Shown here: positions 8,473 to 19,620 of the stretch, one piece after another | Numbering within the stretch: the stretch's first letter is position 1 | How the letters are laid out: each line of letters begins with the position of its first letter | From: Limnohabitans sp. | GTDB lineage: Bacteria > Pseudomonadota > Gammaproteobacteria > Burkholderiales > Burkholderiaceae_C | NCBI RefSeq assembly: GCF_030158565.1 | Contig: NZ_JAOASQ010000055.1 | Span: 1-35,268 of the forward strand | Length of the DNA: 35,268 nucleotides | Direction of reading: 5' to 3' | Made by a program: the position numbers and the translations under genes | Notes under the pieces: generated by a model | The model's input: the letters and a program-made list of their open reading frames with translations, nothing else | Databases searched by the model: none | What the model was told of the DNA's origin: nothing

Positions 8473-9231
8473 GTGCCCATTCACTATTCACGCAAACTGA
8501 CGGGGCGCAAACGCAGCGCCGACGCCAATCGGCAGCTCGGACTCGTCTTGGCCTTTGTGGCCGGTGCGGCCAATGCGGGCGGTTTCCTGGCGGTGTCGCA
8601 ATACACATCGCACATGATCGGCATTGTTTCGGCCATGGCCGATCATTTGGCATTGGGAGAGTTTCGGGCTTACCTCACCGGTTTTGGCGCGCTCTTGTCC
8701 TTCATCGGTGGGGCGGCTTGCTCGGCCATTTTGGTCAACGTTGGCAGACAGCACCGTCTGCACAGCGAATTTGCCATGCCGCTGGTGCTGGAGGCTGTGT
8801 TGCTGCTTTGTTTTGGTTTTCTGGGTGAGCGCTTATCGCACATTGCGGGCTTGTTTGTGCCCATGACCGTGATGCTGCTGAGCTTCATCATGGGGCTTCA
8901 AAATGCCCTGGTCACCAAGATTTCCCGGTCTGAAATCCGCACCACCCATATCACCGGTTTGGTCACAGACATTGGCATTGAGATGGGCAAAGCGGCTTAT
9001 GGCCTGGCGGCTCAAGCGGGCCATCAATCCCCCGTGAAGGCCAACGCTGCACGTTTACAGATTTTGCTTTTTTTAGCGATGAGCTTTTTTCTGGGTGGGG
9101 TACTCGGTGCTTTGGGTTTCAAGTACGTGGGTTACGTGGCCACGGTGCCGTTGGCGTTTTTGCTCATCTTGCTGGCCAGCGTGCCGGCCGTTGACGATCT
9201 GAGCCACTGGTTGCGCCGGGTCAATGCCTGA
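8473..9231 (+). CDS. DUF1275 (YoaK-like) membrane protein
   Basis: This 252-residue polytopic membrane protein has about six hydrophobic segments. It carries the DUF1275 hallmarks: LAFVAGAANAGGFLAV near the N-terminus, FIMGLQNALVTKIS in the middle and the following RTTHITGLVTDIGIEMG. The biochemical function of the family is unknown. The start is a GTG; the nearby ATG at 8459 is out of frame and closes after a few codons. It follows feoB by 42 bp on the same strand and could be read through from it, though no functional link to iron is known. It ends convergently with livF. Confidence 0.85.
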   Translation: MPIHYSRKLTGRKRSADANRQLGLVLAFVAGAANAGGFLAVSQYTSHMIGIVSAMADHLALGEFRAYLTGFGALLSFIGGAACSAILVNVGRQHRLHSEFAMPLVLEAVLLLCFGFLGERLSHIAGLFVPMTVMLLSFIMGLQNALVTKISRSEIRTTHITGLVTDIGIEMGKAAYGLAAQAGHQSPVKANAARLQILLFLAMSFFLGGVLGALGFKYVGYVATVPLAFLLILLASVPAVDDLSHWLRRVNA

Positions 9232-9288
9232 GCGTTTTGCGCCCGGGTTGACGGACAAGTCCACGTTCGATCCGTTGGTGCGCAGCGA

Positions 9289-10002
9289 TCACACCGCCAG
9301 ATAGCGTTCGCGCACGCTGGTGTCGGCGCGAAAATGTGCGGAGTCGCCCGTCCATACGCAACGTCCTTTTTCCATCACGTAATGCGCATCGCACAGACTG
9401 AGCAATTGCTGCAGGTTTTTATCGGTGACCAGGATCGACAAACCTTCACTGCGAAGCACTTTCAATGCAGACCAGATCTCTTCACGTATCAAGGGTGACA
9501 GTCCTTCTGTGGCCTCGTCCAGGATCAGCAGTTGGGGGTTGGTCATCAAGGCTCGGGCAATGGCCAGCATTTGCTGTTCGCCGCCCGAAAGCTGGTTGCC
9601 AAAATTGTTTTGGCGCTCCGCCAATCTGGGAAAGAAGGCGTACACGCGCGCAAGGTCCCAGGCTTTGAGGTTTTTGCGCGCAGGCCGCGCCGTGGCCACC
9701 AGGTTTTCCCAGACCGTGAGGTTGGGAAATATTTGCCGGCCTTCTGGCACCAAGCCGATGCCCAATTGGGCAATTCGGTGGGGCGGCCAGGCTTGAATGG
9801 CCTGGCCCTGCCACCAAACCTCACCTTTCCAGAGCGGCAACAGGCCCATGATGCTTTTGAGTGTGGTGGTTTTGCCCATGCCGTTTCGCCCTTGCAAGCT
9901 CACGCATTGGCCAGGCAGCACTGACAAGGACATGTCAAACAGGACTTGGCTGCCACCGTAGCCATTGATGGCTTGGCGAATTTCCAACAGCGGCGTGTTC
10001 AT
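9289..10002 (-). CDS. livF: Branched-chain amino acid-type ABC transporter ATPase LivF
   Basis: This 237-residue cytoplasmic ATPase energises a high-affinity solute importer. Walker A is GRNGMGKTT (38-46), the Q-loop region contains MGLLPLWKG, the ABC signature is LSGGEQQ (138-144) and Walker B is LLILDEATEGL (158-168). The EATEGLSP Walker-B context is typical of LivF rather than LivG. The start overlaps the livG stop by 4 bp. It is the last gene of the ten-gene leftward cluster. Liv-type importers also carry aromatic acids and other carboxylates, so amino acids need not be the substrate here. Confidence 0.9.
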   Translation of the reverse strand: MNTPLLEIRQAINGYGGSQVLFDMSLSVLPGQCVSLQGRNGMGKTTTLKSIMGLLPLWKGEVWWQGQAIQAWPPHRIAQLGIGLVPEGRQIFPNLTVWENLVATARPARKNLKAWDLARVYAFFPRLAERQNNFGNQLSGGEQQMLAIARALMTNPQLLILDEATEGLSPLIREEIWSALKVLRSEGLSILVTDKNLQQLLSLCDAHYVMEKGRCVWTGDSAHFRADTSVRERYLAV

Positions 10003-10754
10003 GCGCTCAGTTCCTCATCGCCCAAATAGGCTTCACGCACGATGTCACTGTTGCGTACCACTTGCGGTGTGTCGCACAGCACCACTTGACCATAGACCAA
10101 GACACTGACTTGGTCTGCCAAGGAGAAAACGGCATGCATATCGTGTTCAATCAGCAAGATGGCAAAATTTTTTCGCAGGCCCTGCAAGACCTCGATCATG
10201 TGCTGCGTTTCTGCCGGCCCCAAGCCCGCCATGGGCTCGTCCAGTAGCAGCACATCGGGCTGTGATGCCACAGCCATGGCCAGCTCGATCTGCCGCTGCT
10301 GACCGTAAGACAAATGGCTTGCACGTTGATGTCGCAAGCCCAGCAGACCCAGCAAATCCAGCACGGCATCGCTGCGTTCAAGCAGATCGCGCTGGGCGGT
10401 GGCGGCTTTCCAAAAATGAAAGTTGTGCCCTTGCGCGGTTTGCACTGCCAGCAGCACGTTCTCAAGGGCAGTGAATTCAGGAATGATCGCGTTGATTTGG
10501 TAGGAGCGGCCCAAGCCCGCTCGGGCACGTTTGGCCACAGACCAATGGGTGATGTCCATGCCCTTGAGCAAGACTTGTCCGGCGTCACAGGTCACTTCAC
10601 CCACGATTTGATTCACCAAGCTGGTCTTGCCCGCACCATTGGGTCCAATCAAGGCATGGATTTGGCCTGCATGCAGGCTCAGGTTCACCTGGTCTGTGAC
10701 GCGCAAGCCACCATAGTTTTTCACCAGCCCGCGCACTTCCAACAAGGCACTCAT
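9999..10754 (-). CDS. livG: Branched-chain amino acid-type ABC transporter ATPase LivG
   Basis: This is the second ATPase of the importer, 251 residues. Walker A is GPNGAGKT (37-44), the signature is LSYGQQR (148-154), Walker B is LLLDEPMAGLGP and the H-loop lies in LLIEHDMHAVF. The long insert between Walker A and the signature, with GRSYQINAIIPEFTALENVL, is characteristic of LivG. The gene begins one base after the livM stop and overlaps livF by 4 bp, so the ATPases are translated as a block with the permeases. Confidence 0.9.
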   Translation of the reverse strand: MSALLEVRGLVKNYGGLRVTDQVNLSLHAGQIHALIGPNGAGKTSLVNQIVGEVTCDAGQVLLKGMDITHWSVAKRARAGLGRSYQINAIIPEFTALENVLLAVQTAQGHNFHFWKAATAQRDLLERSDAVLDLLGLLGLRHQRASHLSYGQQRQIELAMAVASQPDVLLLDEPMAGLGPAETQHMIEVLQGLRKNFAILLIEHDMHAVFSLADQVSVLVYGQVVLCDTPQVVRNSDIVREAYLGDEELSA

Positions 10755-10755
10755 C

Positions 10756-11727
10756 TCAGCGCTCCTCCAACAGGCCCCAAAGCCCGCGCTTGAGGTAAAT
10801 CACAATCAAAACGATCAGAGGGCCCATGATCATGGGCCAGCGCTCGGTCAGCAGTTTCAGGCCCTCTTCCGTCAGCAGCAGGGCAAATGCGCCCACGATG
10901 GGGCCAAACACACTGCCCATACCACCGAGCAAGACCATCACAATCAATTCGCCCGAGACGGCCCAGGTCATCATGGCTGGCGACACAAAACCGGTGAGGT
11001 TGGCCAGAAAAAAGCCGGACAGCGCACACAAGACGGCGGAAATCACATAAGCCGTGATGCGGTAGGGCAGGCCGTTGGCCCCCAAGGCGTGTACCCGCCG
11101 TGCATTGACCTTGCTGGCACGCAAAACCAAACCAAAGCGCGAAGCCACGACATGCTCTAGTGCCCAAAGCGCCAACAAGACCGTGATGAGCAGCGATACA
11201 TAAATGGCGTACTTGTTGCCCGTCAGGAAACCGAAATCACTCAGCTGCTGCAAGCTGATGCCATCGTCGCCACCAAAGGTTTTGAGGCTGACGAAGACAT
11301 AATAAAAAAGTTGCGCAAATGCCAGTGTGATCATGATGAAGGCAATGCCCTGTGTGCGCAGTGCCACCCAACCCAGCGGCGCTGCGATCAGCACCGTGAC
11401 CAGCACAGCCGAGGTGATGTGCAGCCAGCCCGCATGGATGCCCAGACTCGACAAAATCCCCACCGCATAGGCCCCCAAGCCGATGTACATGGCATGGCCC
11501 AAACTGACCATGCCACCAAAACCCAGTGCAAGGTTCAAGCCCATGGCGGCCAGAGAAAAGGCCAGGATGCGGCCAAACAAGGTGAGGGCGTACACGTCTT
11601 GTGCCCACCAGGCATAGATTGGAACACCCGCCAAGCCAGCCATCAGCAAGGCCGCGAGGCCTTTGCGCCACGGGGTGCGCAGGGCCAATGTTGGGGCTTG
11701 CCCTGTTTGTTCAACGTGCTTGTTCAT
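10756..11727 (-). CDS. livM: Branched-chain amino acid-type ABC transporter permease LivM
   Basis: This 323-residue inner-membrane permease has a short cytoplasmic N-terminus (MNKHVEQTGQAP) and about eight to ten hydrophobic segments. The LivM signature stretch LNLALGFGGMVSLGHAMYIGLGAYAVG comes first, later the cytoplasmic EAA-like loop VLRASKVNARRVHALG contacts the ATPases. The start was chosen at the ATG that overlaps the livH stop as ATGA; an upstream extension in the same frame has no family support. It pairs with LivH to form the channel. Confidence 0.9.
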   Translation of the reverse strand: MNKHVEQTGQAPTLALRTPWRKGLAALLMAGLAGVPIYAWWAQDVYALTLFGRILAFSLAAMGLNLALGFGGMVSLGHAMYIGLGAYAVGILSSLGIHAGWLHITSAVLVTVLIAAPLGWVALRTQGIAFIMITLAFAQLFYYVFVSLKTFGGDDGISLQQLSDFGFLTGNKYAIYVSLLITVLLALWALEHVVASRFGLVLRASKVNARRVHALGANGLPYRITAYVISAVLCALSGFFLANLTGFVSPAMMTWAVSGELIVMVLLGGMGSVFGPIVGAFALLLTEEGLKLLTERWPMIMGPLIVLIVIYLKRGLWGLLEER

Positions 11728-12650
11728 TGCTGACGTGCCTTCACGGGAAACAGGCCATCGGGCTTGAAAGCCAGCACCAGGACCATCATCAAATACACCA
11801 ACATCGATGCCAGGGCAGGTCCTGCGGCATTGGCCAACGATGCATCCAACAATTGGCGCAGCCAAATGGGCAGCAAAACGCGGCCCATGGTGTCCACCAG
11901 GCCCACCACCAACGCCCCCAAAAAGGCACCGCGAATGGAGCCAATGCCGCCGATCACGATGACCACCAGTGTCAGCACCAAAATGGGTTCACCCATGCCT
12001 GGCTGAATGGACAGGATCGGCCCCACCATGGCGCCAGCCAAACCCGCCAGGCCTGCACCCAAGGCGAATACAAAGCGGTTAAGCCAGCCAATGTTCACAC
12101 CCAATGCGGACACCATTTCGCGGTTGCTTGCGCCTGCGCGGATGAGCATGCCGATGCGGGTGCGCTCGATCAGTGCATACAAACCCACGGCCACAGTGAG
12201 ACCCACACCGATGATGGCAAAGCGGTAGGCTGGGTAATTGAAGCCAAAAAACTGCACCGAATTGGACAAGGCTTCTGGCGTGTCCATGAACAGGGGCGAA
12301 TTGCCCCAAGCCCAGCGCACAAACTCGTTGCTGAACAGCACCAAACCAAAAGTGGCCAGCACCTGATCCAGGTGATCTCGCTTGTGCAGTACGGCCAAGC
12401 CGCCCGCGTCCAGCAGTGCAGCCAGCACAAATACGCCCACGGCGGCAGCCAATAGCGCCAGTGTGAAAGAACCCGAGGCCGAAAACACCAAGGCCGCAAA
12501 GTAAGCGCCAAACATGTAAAGCGCACCATGGGCCAGGTTGATGAAACTCATGATGCCGAACACCAGCGTCAGTCCTGCTGCCATCAAAAACAGCAGCACA
12601 CCGAACTGCAGTCCGTTGAGGGCTTGCGCCAAGAGCAAATTGAAACTCAT
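11724..12650 (-). CDS. livH: Branched-chain amino acid-type ABC transporter permease LivH
   Basis: This 308-residue inner-membrane permease opens MSFNLLLAQALNGLQFGVLLFLMAAGLTLVFGIMSFINLAHGALYM, an N-terminal segment very typical of LivH. The coupling loop ERTRIGMLIRAGASNREMVSALG follows later. It is the first permease gene after livK, separated from it by a 73-bp gap with a hairpin, and it overlaps livM by 4 bp. Confidence 0.9.
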   Translation of the reverse strand: MSFNLLLAQALNGLQFGVLLFLMAAGLTLVFGIMSFINLAHGALYMFGAYFAALVFSASGSFTLALLAAAVGVFVLAALLDAGGLAVLHKRDHLDQVLATFGLVLFSNEFVRWAWGNSPLFMDTPEALSNSVQFFGFNYPAYRFAIIGVGLTVAVGLYALIERTRIGMLIRAGASNREMVSALGVNIGWLNRFVFALGAGLAGLAGAMVGPILSIQPGMGEPILVLTLVVIVIGGIGSIRGAFLGALVVGLVDTMGRVLLPIWLRQLLDASLANAAGPALASMLVYLMMVLVLAFKPDGLFPVKARQQ

Positions 12651-12668
12651 GCGATCTTTGAAAAAATA

Positions 12669-12698
12669 ACCGGGGTTCGCGACAGCGCCAACCCCGGT
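12669..12698 (-). terminator. Hairpin plus T-rich run between livK and livH
   Basis: Read leftward, ACCGGGGTT, a 12-base loop and AACCCCGGT form a 9-bp perfect stem, followed by TTATTTTTT. This has the layout of an intrinsic terminator, but the livH start lies only about 20 bases further on. It probably acts as a partial terminator or mRNA-stability element that keeps the binding protein more abundant than the permeases and ATPases, as in other ABC import operons. Confidence 0.65.
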
Positions 12699-12723
12699 GA
12701 GGTGTCACAAATGTCGGTTGAGC

Positions 12724-13899
12724 TTACTTCAGAGGGCAATCTTTCACGTAGGGATCGGCCAAGTCTTTGAGTGGCGTGGACAAGGTTTTGAGCGAGACAC
12801 GACCTTGAGTGTCTTTGGCCACTTCAAAAACATGCATGTCCTGAACGGGGAAGCCGTTCTTGTTGAAACGGAAATTGCCACGCACGGACTTGAATTCAGC
12901 AGCGCGCAAAGCGGCCGTCAAAGCGGCTTTGTCGGTGGCTTTGCCACCTGTTTTTTTCAATGCACTGTCGATCAACAAGGCCGAGTCATAAGACTGCGCA
13001 GCGTACTGGGATGGGATCCGGTTGTACTTTTTCTCAAAGTCGGCCACAAACTTCTTGCTCGCTGCGTTGTTGAAGTCAGGCCCCCAGAAAGTGCCAGAGA
13101 TCACGCCCAAGGCCGTGTCTTTCAAGGCCGGCAAGGTAGAGCCGTCGGTGGTGGACACCGACAGCAGAGGGATTTGTCCCAGCAAGCCCGCTTGGCGCAT
13201 CTGCTTGACAAAGTTCACGCCCATGCCGCCCGGATAAAACACAAAGAGCGCATCGGGCTTGGCCGCTTGCATTTGAGCGATTTCAGCCGAATAGTCGGGT
13301 TGGTTGACGGTGGTGTAGACCTCGCCGGCCAAGCCACCCTTGAAATAGCGTTTGAATCCGGCGACGTTGTCTTTGCCCGACTGGTAGTTGGGCGCCATGA
13401 TGTAAATGTTTTTGTAGCCCTTGTCGGTGGCGTATTTGCCCACCACTTCGGCCTGCATGTCGTTTTGCCATGAGGTGAAGAAGAAGTTGGCATTGCACTG
13501 TGCGCCAGCAAGTGGGGCAGGGCCTGCGTTGGAGCCAACGAAGACAGCTTTGCCATCGGACAGGGGTTTGGCCAAGGCCATCATCACGTTGGAAAAGGTG
13601 ACGCCGGTGACAATGTCGACCTTGTCGCGCTCAATGAATTTGTTGACGATTTGCACGCCCAACTCAGGCTTGAGTTGGTCGTCTTCTTTGAGCAGTTCGA
13701 TGCTGGCGCCGCCCAATTTGCCGCCCGATTGCTCAAGGCCCAGCATGAAGCCGTCGTACATGTCCTGGCCCAGTGAGGCTGCAGGCCCCGACAAAGTGGC
13801 CATGAAACCAATTTTCACTTGCGCGGATGCGTGGGTGGTGGCGAGTGCGCAAGTGGCAATGGCTGCTGCGCAAAGGGCTTTGAGGGTGAGGGGCTTCAT
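12724..13899 (-). CDS. Periplasmic solute-binding protein, Liv family
   Basis: This 391-residue protein has a Sec signal peptide (MKPLTLKALCAAAIATCALA, predicted cleavage after HASA, residue 26) and a type I periplasmic binding fold (Peripla_BP_6). Features include VKIGFMATLSGPAASLGQDMYDGF at the mature N-terminus, QIVNKFIERDKVDIVTGV, and IYIMAPNYQSGKDNVAGF. It delivers a ligand to LivHMGF. Being placed between a ring-cleavage dioxygenase and the permeases, it probably binds the pathway substrate, perhaps an aromatic or heterocyclic carboxylate; the ligand cannot be read from the sequence. A GGAG Shine-Dalgarno lies about 8 bases before the ATG. Confidence 0.9.
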   Translation of the reverse strand: MKPLTLKALCAAAIATCALATTHASAQVKIGFMATLSGPAASLGQDMYDGFMLGLEQSGGKLGGASIELLKEDDQLKPELGVQIVNKFIERDKVDIVTGVTFSNVMMALAKPLSDGKAVFVGSNAGPAPLAGAQCNANFFFTSWQNDMQAEVVGKYATDKGYKNIYIMAPNYQSGKDNVAGFKRYFKGGLAGEVYTTVNQPDYSAEIAQMQAAKPDALFVFYPGGMGVNFVKQMRQAGLLGQIPLLSVSTTDGSTLPALKDTALGVISGTFWGPDFNNAASKKFVADFEKKYNRIPSQYAAQSYDSALLIDSALKKTGGKATDKAALTAALRAAEFKSVRGNFRFNKNGFPVQDMHVFEVAKDTQGRVSLKTLSTPLKDLADPYVKDCPLK

Positions 13900-13926
13900 G
13901 TTGTGGTCTCCGGAGGGTTGTGAAAA

Positions 13927-15952
<2,026 letters not shown>

Positions 15953-15956
<4 letters not shown>

Positions 15957-16441
15957 GCCAATGACGGGGACGCACGCAACAAGCGCAGGCCCTCGCAAAC
16001 TGCCAGCACAATGCCTTCGTAGCCTGTGCAGCGGCACAAATTTCCAGACAGTGCATGTCGCACAGCCTGTTCTTGTGCCGGCACGTCTTCGTGGACCATG
16101 GCCAGGGCGCGCATGATCAAACCGGGGGTGCAAAAACCGCACTGCAGTGCATGGTGTTTGCTGAAGCACTGCTGCATCACATGCAGATCAGAGGCATTGG
16201 GTGCAACACCCTCGATGGTGGTGATGTGTTGTCCACTGCATTGCACGGCCAGACGGTTGCACGATTTCACGGCTGCGCCATCGACCAGCACCGTACAAGC
16301 GCCGCACTGGGCTGTGTCGCAGCCTTGGTGTGTGCCGGTGAGCTGACATTGCTCGCGCAATACTGTCAGCAGCAAGCTCGATGGCGCCACACTCAGGCGC
16401 TTGCGCTGGCCGTTGATGTGCAGTTGCAGCGGGGCGTTCAT
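15953..16441 (-). CDS. Molybdenum hydroxylase [2Fe-2S] subunit (CoxS/XdhC type)
   Basis: This 162-residue iron-sulfur subunit passes electrons from molybdenum to FAD. The N-terminal plant-type [2Fe-2S] site uses C41, C46, C49 and C61 (GCDTAQCGAC). The C-terminal helical [2Fe-2S] site uses C101, C104, C136 and C138 (QCGFCTPG, NLCRCTGY). All eight ligands are present. The start MNAPLQLHINGQ fits family length; a longer in-frame version from 16492 would run into the preceding gene. It follows the DHDPS-like gene by 22 bp and overlaps the FAD subunit by 4 bp. Confidence 0.92.
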
Positions 16442-16463
16442 GTCAAACAAAAACCGGGCCTGT

Positions 16464-17444
16464 TCAAGCTGTACGCAAGCCCGATTGCGCAAAAGCTTGG
16501 CGTGTTTTTTCGCGCTCGGCTTCGGTCAATTGCAGCAAGGGGCGACGCACCGGGCCGCCGTGCTGGCCCAGGAGTTCTTGCCAGTACTTGGCGTGGGCTT
16601 GGGGTTTGCCTTGGGGCTTGCTTTGTCGAATGGCCTCGCGAACGGGGTTCAGACTGTCGCGCACTTGGCGCGCTTGCTCAAACTGGCCAGCGAAGGCCAG
16701 TTGGGTGTACTCGTTCATGCGCTGGTCCACCTTGCTTTGCAACAAGAAGGGCGGCGTGGAGCACAGATACAGCTTCCAGCCCAGCTCGATGATGTTGTCC
16801 AGCCAATCGTGTTCGTCGGGGTTGCTGACGTGAATTTTGTCGCCCACCATCTCGGTCAGGCGCTTGTAGTGCACGCGGTCGGTGCTGTATTTGATGGCCA
16901 CGACGTTTGGCAACTCGGCAATTCTGGCGCACAGCTCGGGGCTCATGACGTAGCCGCAGTCGGGGTGATTCCACATGGCCAAGCCCAGGTCAATCTTTTC
17001 TGAAAGGTAGCGGTAGTACTCGTAAATGGTGTCGTCTGTGTGCGCGCCAAAGTGCAAGACGGGACTGTGCACGATCACGTAGTCGGCGCCGATGTTTTTC
17101 GAATGTTCGGCCAATTCCAGCACCACATCGAGGTTGGTGTCCGAACAAGAGGTGACGATGCCGCAGTGGCCTGCGCCCCCGCGGTTGCCTGCGTCGCTGG
17201 CCACTTCAACGGCCAAGTCCATCAAACGCTTGCGTTCCGGGATGGACATGGAGAAAAACTCGGCCTGTTTGCCGGCGATGAACAAGCCACCCAGCTTGAG
17301 GTCGTTGACCCAGTGACTGAGGTTTTCGCGGTAGGCTTTTTCGTCGAGTTGCAAGGCGTCATTGAAGGGGGTCAGGTTGGCCGCCCAAACCCCGACCATG
17401 TTCTGGCGTGCATGTTCTTTGGCTTCGGATTTTTTGTATTTCAT
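16464..17444 (-). CDS. Divergent dihydrodipicolinate synthase-family lyase
   Basis: This is a 326-residue (beta/alpha)8-barrel protein of the DHDPS/N-acetylneuraminate lyase superfamily. Family features are GVWAANLTPFNDALQLD at the N-terminus and the Schiff-base lysine K185 in VVAIKYS. Two hallmark positions deviate. The GTTGE substrate loop reads AGKQAE (57-62), and the Y of the YNVPSRTG motif (DapA Tyr133) is W158 in WNHPDCGY. It is therefore unlikely to be a lysine-biosynthesis DapA. Relatives in catabolic clusters are aldolases or hydratase-aldolases acting on pyruvate-type adducts; such a role on a ring-opened intermediate would fit, but is inference. It overlaps the large-subunit stop by 4 bp. 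Confidence 0.8.
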   Translation of the reverse strand: MKYKKSEAKEHARQNMVGVWAANLTPFNDALQLDEKAYRENLSHWVNDLKLGGLFIAGKQAEFFSMSIPERKRLMDLAVEVASDAGNRGGAGHCGIVTSCSDTNLDVVLELAEHSKNIGADYVIVHSPVLHFGAHTDDTIYEYYRYLSEKIDLGLAMWNHPDCGYVMSPELCARIAELPNVVAIKYSTDRVHYKRLTEMVGDKIHVSNPDEHDWLDNIIELGWKLYLCSTPPFLLQSKVDQRMNEYTQLAFAGQFEQARQVRDSLNPVREAIRQSKPQGKPQAHAKYWQELLGQHGGPVRRPLLQLTEAEREKTRQAFAQSGLRTA

Positions 17445-19597
17445 GGGGTCGCTTTCTCAAATGAGCGGTGGATGACACGCCAGAGTTGCTCTGACGTGAG
17501 CGGAAATTGCAAGTCGTGCTCACCCAAGGGTGAGAGCGCATCGCGTGCGGCATTCATCAGCGCCGCTGGCACACCAATACAGCCTGCCTCGCCAACACCT
17601 TTGGCGCCCAGCAGGTTGTGCGGACTGCGCGTGTGCAGGCTGCTGATTTCAATGGGGGGCATGTTGTCTGCGCGCGGGATGGCGTAGTCCATCAATGAGC
17701 CGGTGATGAGTTGGCCTTGCTCGTCGTAGACCAAGCGCTCCATCATGGCCTGTCCAAAGCCTTGTGCGGCACCGCCCATCAGTTGGCCATGCACCAGTTG
17801 TGGCTGCAGCACATGGCCAGCATCGTCTACCCAGGACATGCGCTCGACGGTGGGCGCTCCGGTGTCTGCATCGATGCGCATTTGTGCAATCACACAGCCG
17901 TAGCTCCAGGCTTCTTGAGCGGTGAATTTTTCTTCAGCGGTGATGGGCAGGGCTTCACCGTGATCGCGCCTGTCCAACACGGCTTGGCATGCTTTCACGA
18001 TGGCGCTGCCGCCAATGGCCGTACTCCGACTGGCCAGTGCGCCAGTACCGGCAGGGCACAGATCGGTGTTGCCCATCAGCACCTGCACCTGTTCAGCGGC
18101 GCAGCCCAGGGTCTCTGCCGCCAGTTGTGCAAAGGTGGTGGCATGGCCTTGGCCTTGTGCCGGGGTACCACTGGCCACCAGAACACGGCCGTCTGCTTGC
18201 AAGGTCACGCGCGCAGACTCCCAGCCTTGACCGCAGGGCTCGACGTAAAAAGCCAGACCAATGCCCACCATCTCACCTTGGCGACGGCGTTCTGTTTGCG
18301 CAAGGCGAGCGCCGGCGTAGTCAAATTGCGTACAGGCTTGGCGCAGGGCTTGGGCGTAGTCGCCAGAGTCCAACACTTCGCCAGTGGGCGTGGTGTAGGG
18401 CATCGCCTGTGGGGCAATCAGGTTTAGCAAGCGCAAATCCACGGGGTCGATGTGGCATTGGCGCGCAGCTTGCTCGACCAAAGTTTCCATCAGCAAGGCC
18501 GCCTCGGGGCGTCCTGCCCCACGGTAGATGTTGACGGGCGCGGCATTCGAGCGGGTGGCCATGCCCTGAATGTCCAGCTGCGTGAGTGCATAGGGTCCCG
18601 GCAAGATCCGTGTGGCATTGCGCAAGGGCACCACGGCAGAAAATGGCAGCCAGGCCCCCAGGGTGAAATGCATGCGCGCCCACAGGCCTTGCATGTGACC
18701 TTGTGCGTCGACGTGCAAACGGCCTTGCATCAACGAGCCCCGGCCCTGCATGCCCGCCACAAAGTCATCCGATCGGCTGGCCAGCCATTGCACATGGCGC
18801 TGCATGTGTTGTGCGGTCAGTGCCGTGAGCAAATCTTCCGGGCTAACAGATGCTTTGGCGCCGAATGCGCCGCCCACATCTGGGCAGATGAGCAGAACTT
18901 CCTCGGTGGGGATGTTCAGCACCCGGGCCATGTCGGCTTGTGCGCGAGAAGGGGTTTGGGTCCCCAGCCAAATGGTGATGCGGTGTGGTTGGGGTGATTC
19001 GTGGACCCATGCGCTGCAAGCACGCGGCTCCATGGGCATGGCGCTCACACGCGGTGACTGGATGTTGGCGTGTACCACATGGGCACTGTCCTCGGGCATT
19101 TTTCCGCAGATGTGCTGCGTCTGTGTGGTGGGCGAATCGTCCGAAAAATCGTTGACAGGTTTCAATGCCTGCAATGACAGCGAGACCAGTGCGGCGGCCT
19201 CACGGGCAAGGGCTGCAGTGCGCGCCACCACCACCGCCACGGGCTGTCCGACATAAGCCACATGGTCATGCGCCAGCAAATCAAATGCGCGGCCCGCGAC
19301 CACTTCGAGCAAAGGATTGTGGGCGGGCACTGTGTGCCGACCCAGTTGTTCATCGGTCAGCACGGCCAACACGCCTTCGATTTGCAAGGCCGCTTCCGTT
19401 TGAATGCCCAGCAACTTGGCATGTGCCAAGGGGCTGCGCACAAAAGCCAGGTGACACGCATCGGGCAGTGAGATGTCCTGTCCAAAACGGCCCTCACCAC
19501 GCAGCAAAGGAGGATCTTCGCGGCGCAGCGGCAGCTTCTGCTCAGTTGGCGAAGGTACTGTCGAGGCCGTGGTGGGCTGGCTGTAAGGTGGAGTCAC
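17441..19597 (-). CDS. Molybdenum hydroxylase large subunit (form-II CoxL-like)
   Basis: This 718-residue subunit binds the molybdopterin-cytosine-dinucleotide cofactor. LPLRREDPPLLRGEGRFGQDI marks the N-terminus, PDVGGAFGAK (239-248) the first Mo-cofactor loop, and GVGEAG carries the catalytic glutamate near residue 670. The loop IYRGAGR (357-363) is the form-II signature; true CO dehydrogenase has AYRCSFR, so CO is not the substrate. Related enzymes hydroxylate N-heterocycles, aldehydes and aromatic carboxylates. The start is a GTG with no clear Shine-Dalgarno, giving a slightly long N-terminus. It is the first gene of the leftward cluster, divergent from the LysR gene. Confidence 0.9.
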   Translation of the reverse strand: MTPPYSQPTTASTVPSPTEQKLPLRREDPPLLRGEGRFGQDISLPDACHLAFVRSPLAHAKLLGIQTEAALQIEGVLAVLTDEQLGRHTVPAHNPLLEVVAGRAFDLLAHDHVAYVGQPVAVVVARTAALAREAAALVSLSLQALKPVNDFSDDSPTTQTQHICGKMPEDSAHVVHANIQSPRVSAMPMEPRACSAWVHESPQPHRITIWLGTQTPSRAQADMARVLNIPTEEVLLICPDVGGAFGAKASVSPEDLLTALTAQHMQRHVQWLASRSDDFVAGMQGRGSLMQGRLHVDAQGHMQGLWARMHFTLGAWLPFSAVVPLRNATRILPGPYALTQLDIQGMATRSNAAPVNIYRGAGRPEAALLMETLVEQAARQCHIDPVDLRLLNLIAPQAMPYTTPTGEVLDSGDYAQALRQACTQFDYAGARLAQTERRRQGEMVGIGLAFYVEPCGQGWESARVTLQADGRVLVASGTPAQGQGHATTFAQLAAETLGCAAEQVQVLMGNTDLCPAGTGALASRSTAIGGSAIVKACQAVLDRRDHGEALPITAEEKFTAQEAWSYGCVIAQMRIDADTGAPTVERMSWVDDAGHVLQPQLVHGQLMGGAAQGFGQAMMERLVYDEQGQLITGSLMDYAIPRADNMPPIEISSLHTRSPHNLLGAKGVGEAGCIGVPAALMNAARDALSPLGEHDLQFPLTSEQLWRVIHRSFEKATP

Positions 19598-19620
19598 CGC
19601 TTGATTGGACCAAAAACGGC

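Noticed and set aside
8459..8500. ATG start for the DUF1275 gene
   Set aside because: It is out of frame with the membrane protein and terminates after about 13 codons; the GTG at 8473 is the usable start.
16464..17444. Lysine-biosynthetic DapA
   Set aside because: The catalytic Tyr is replaced by Trp, the GTTGE loop is altered, and the gene is embedded in a catabolic operon.
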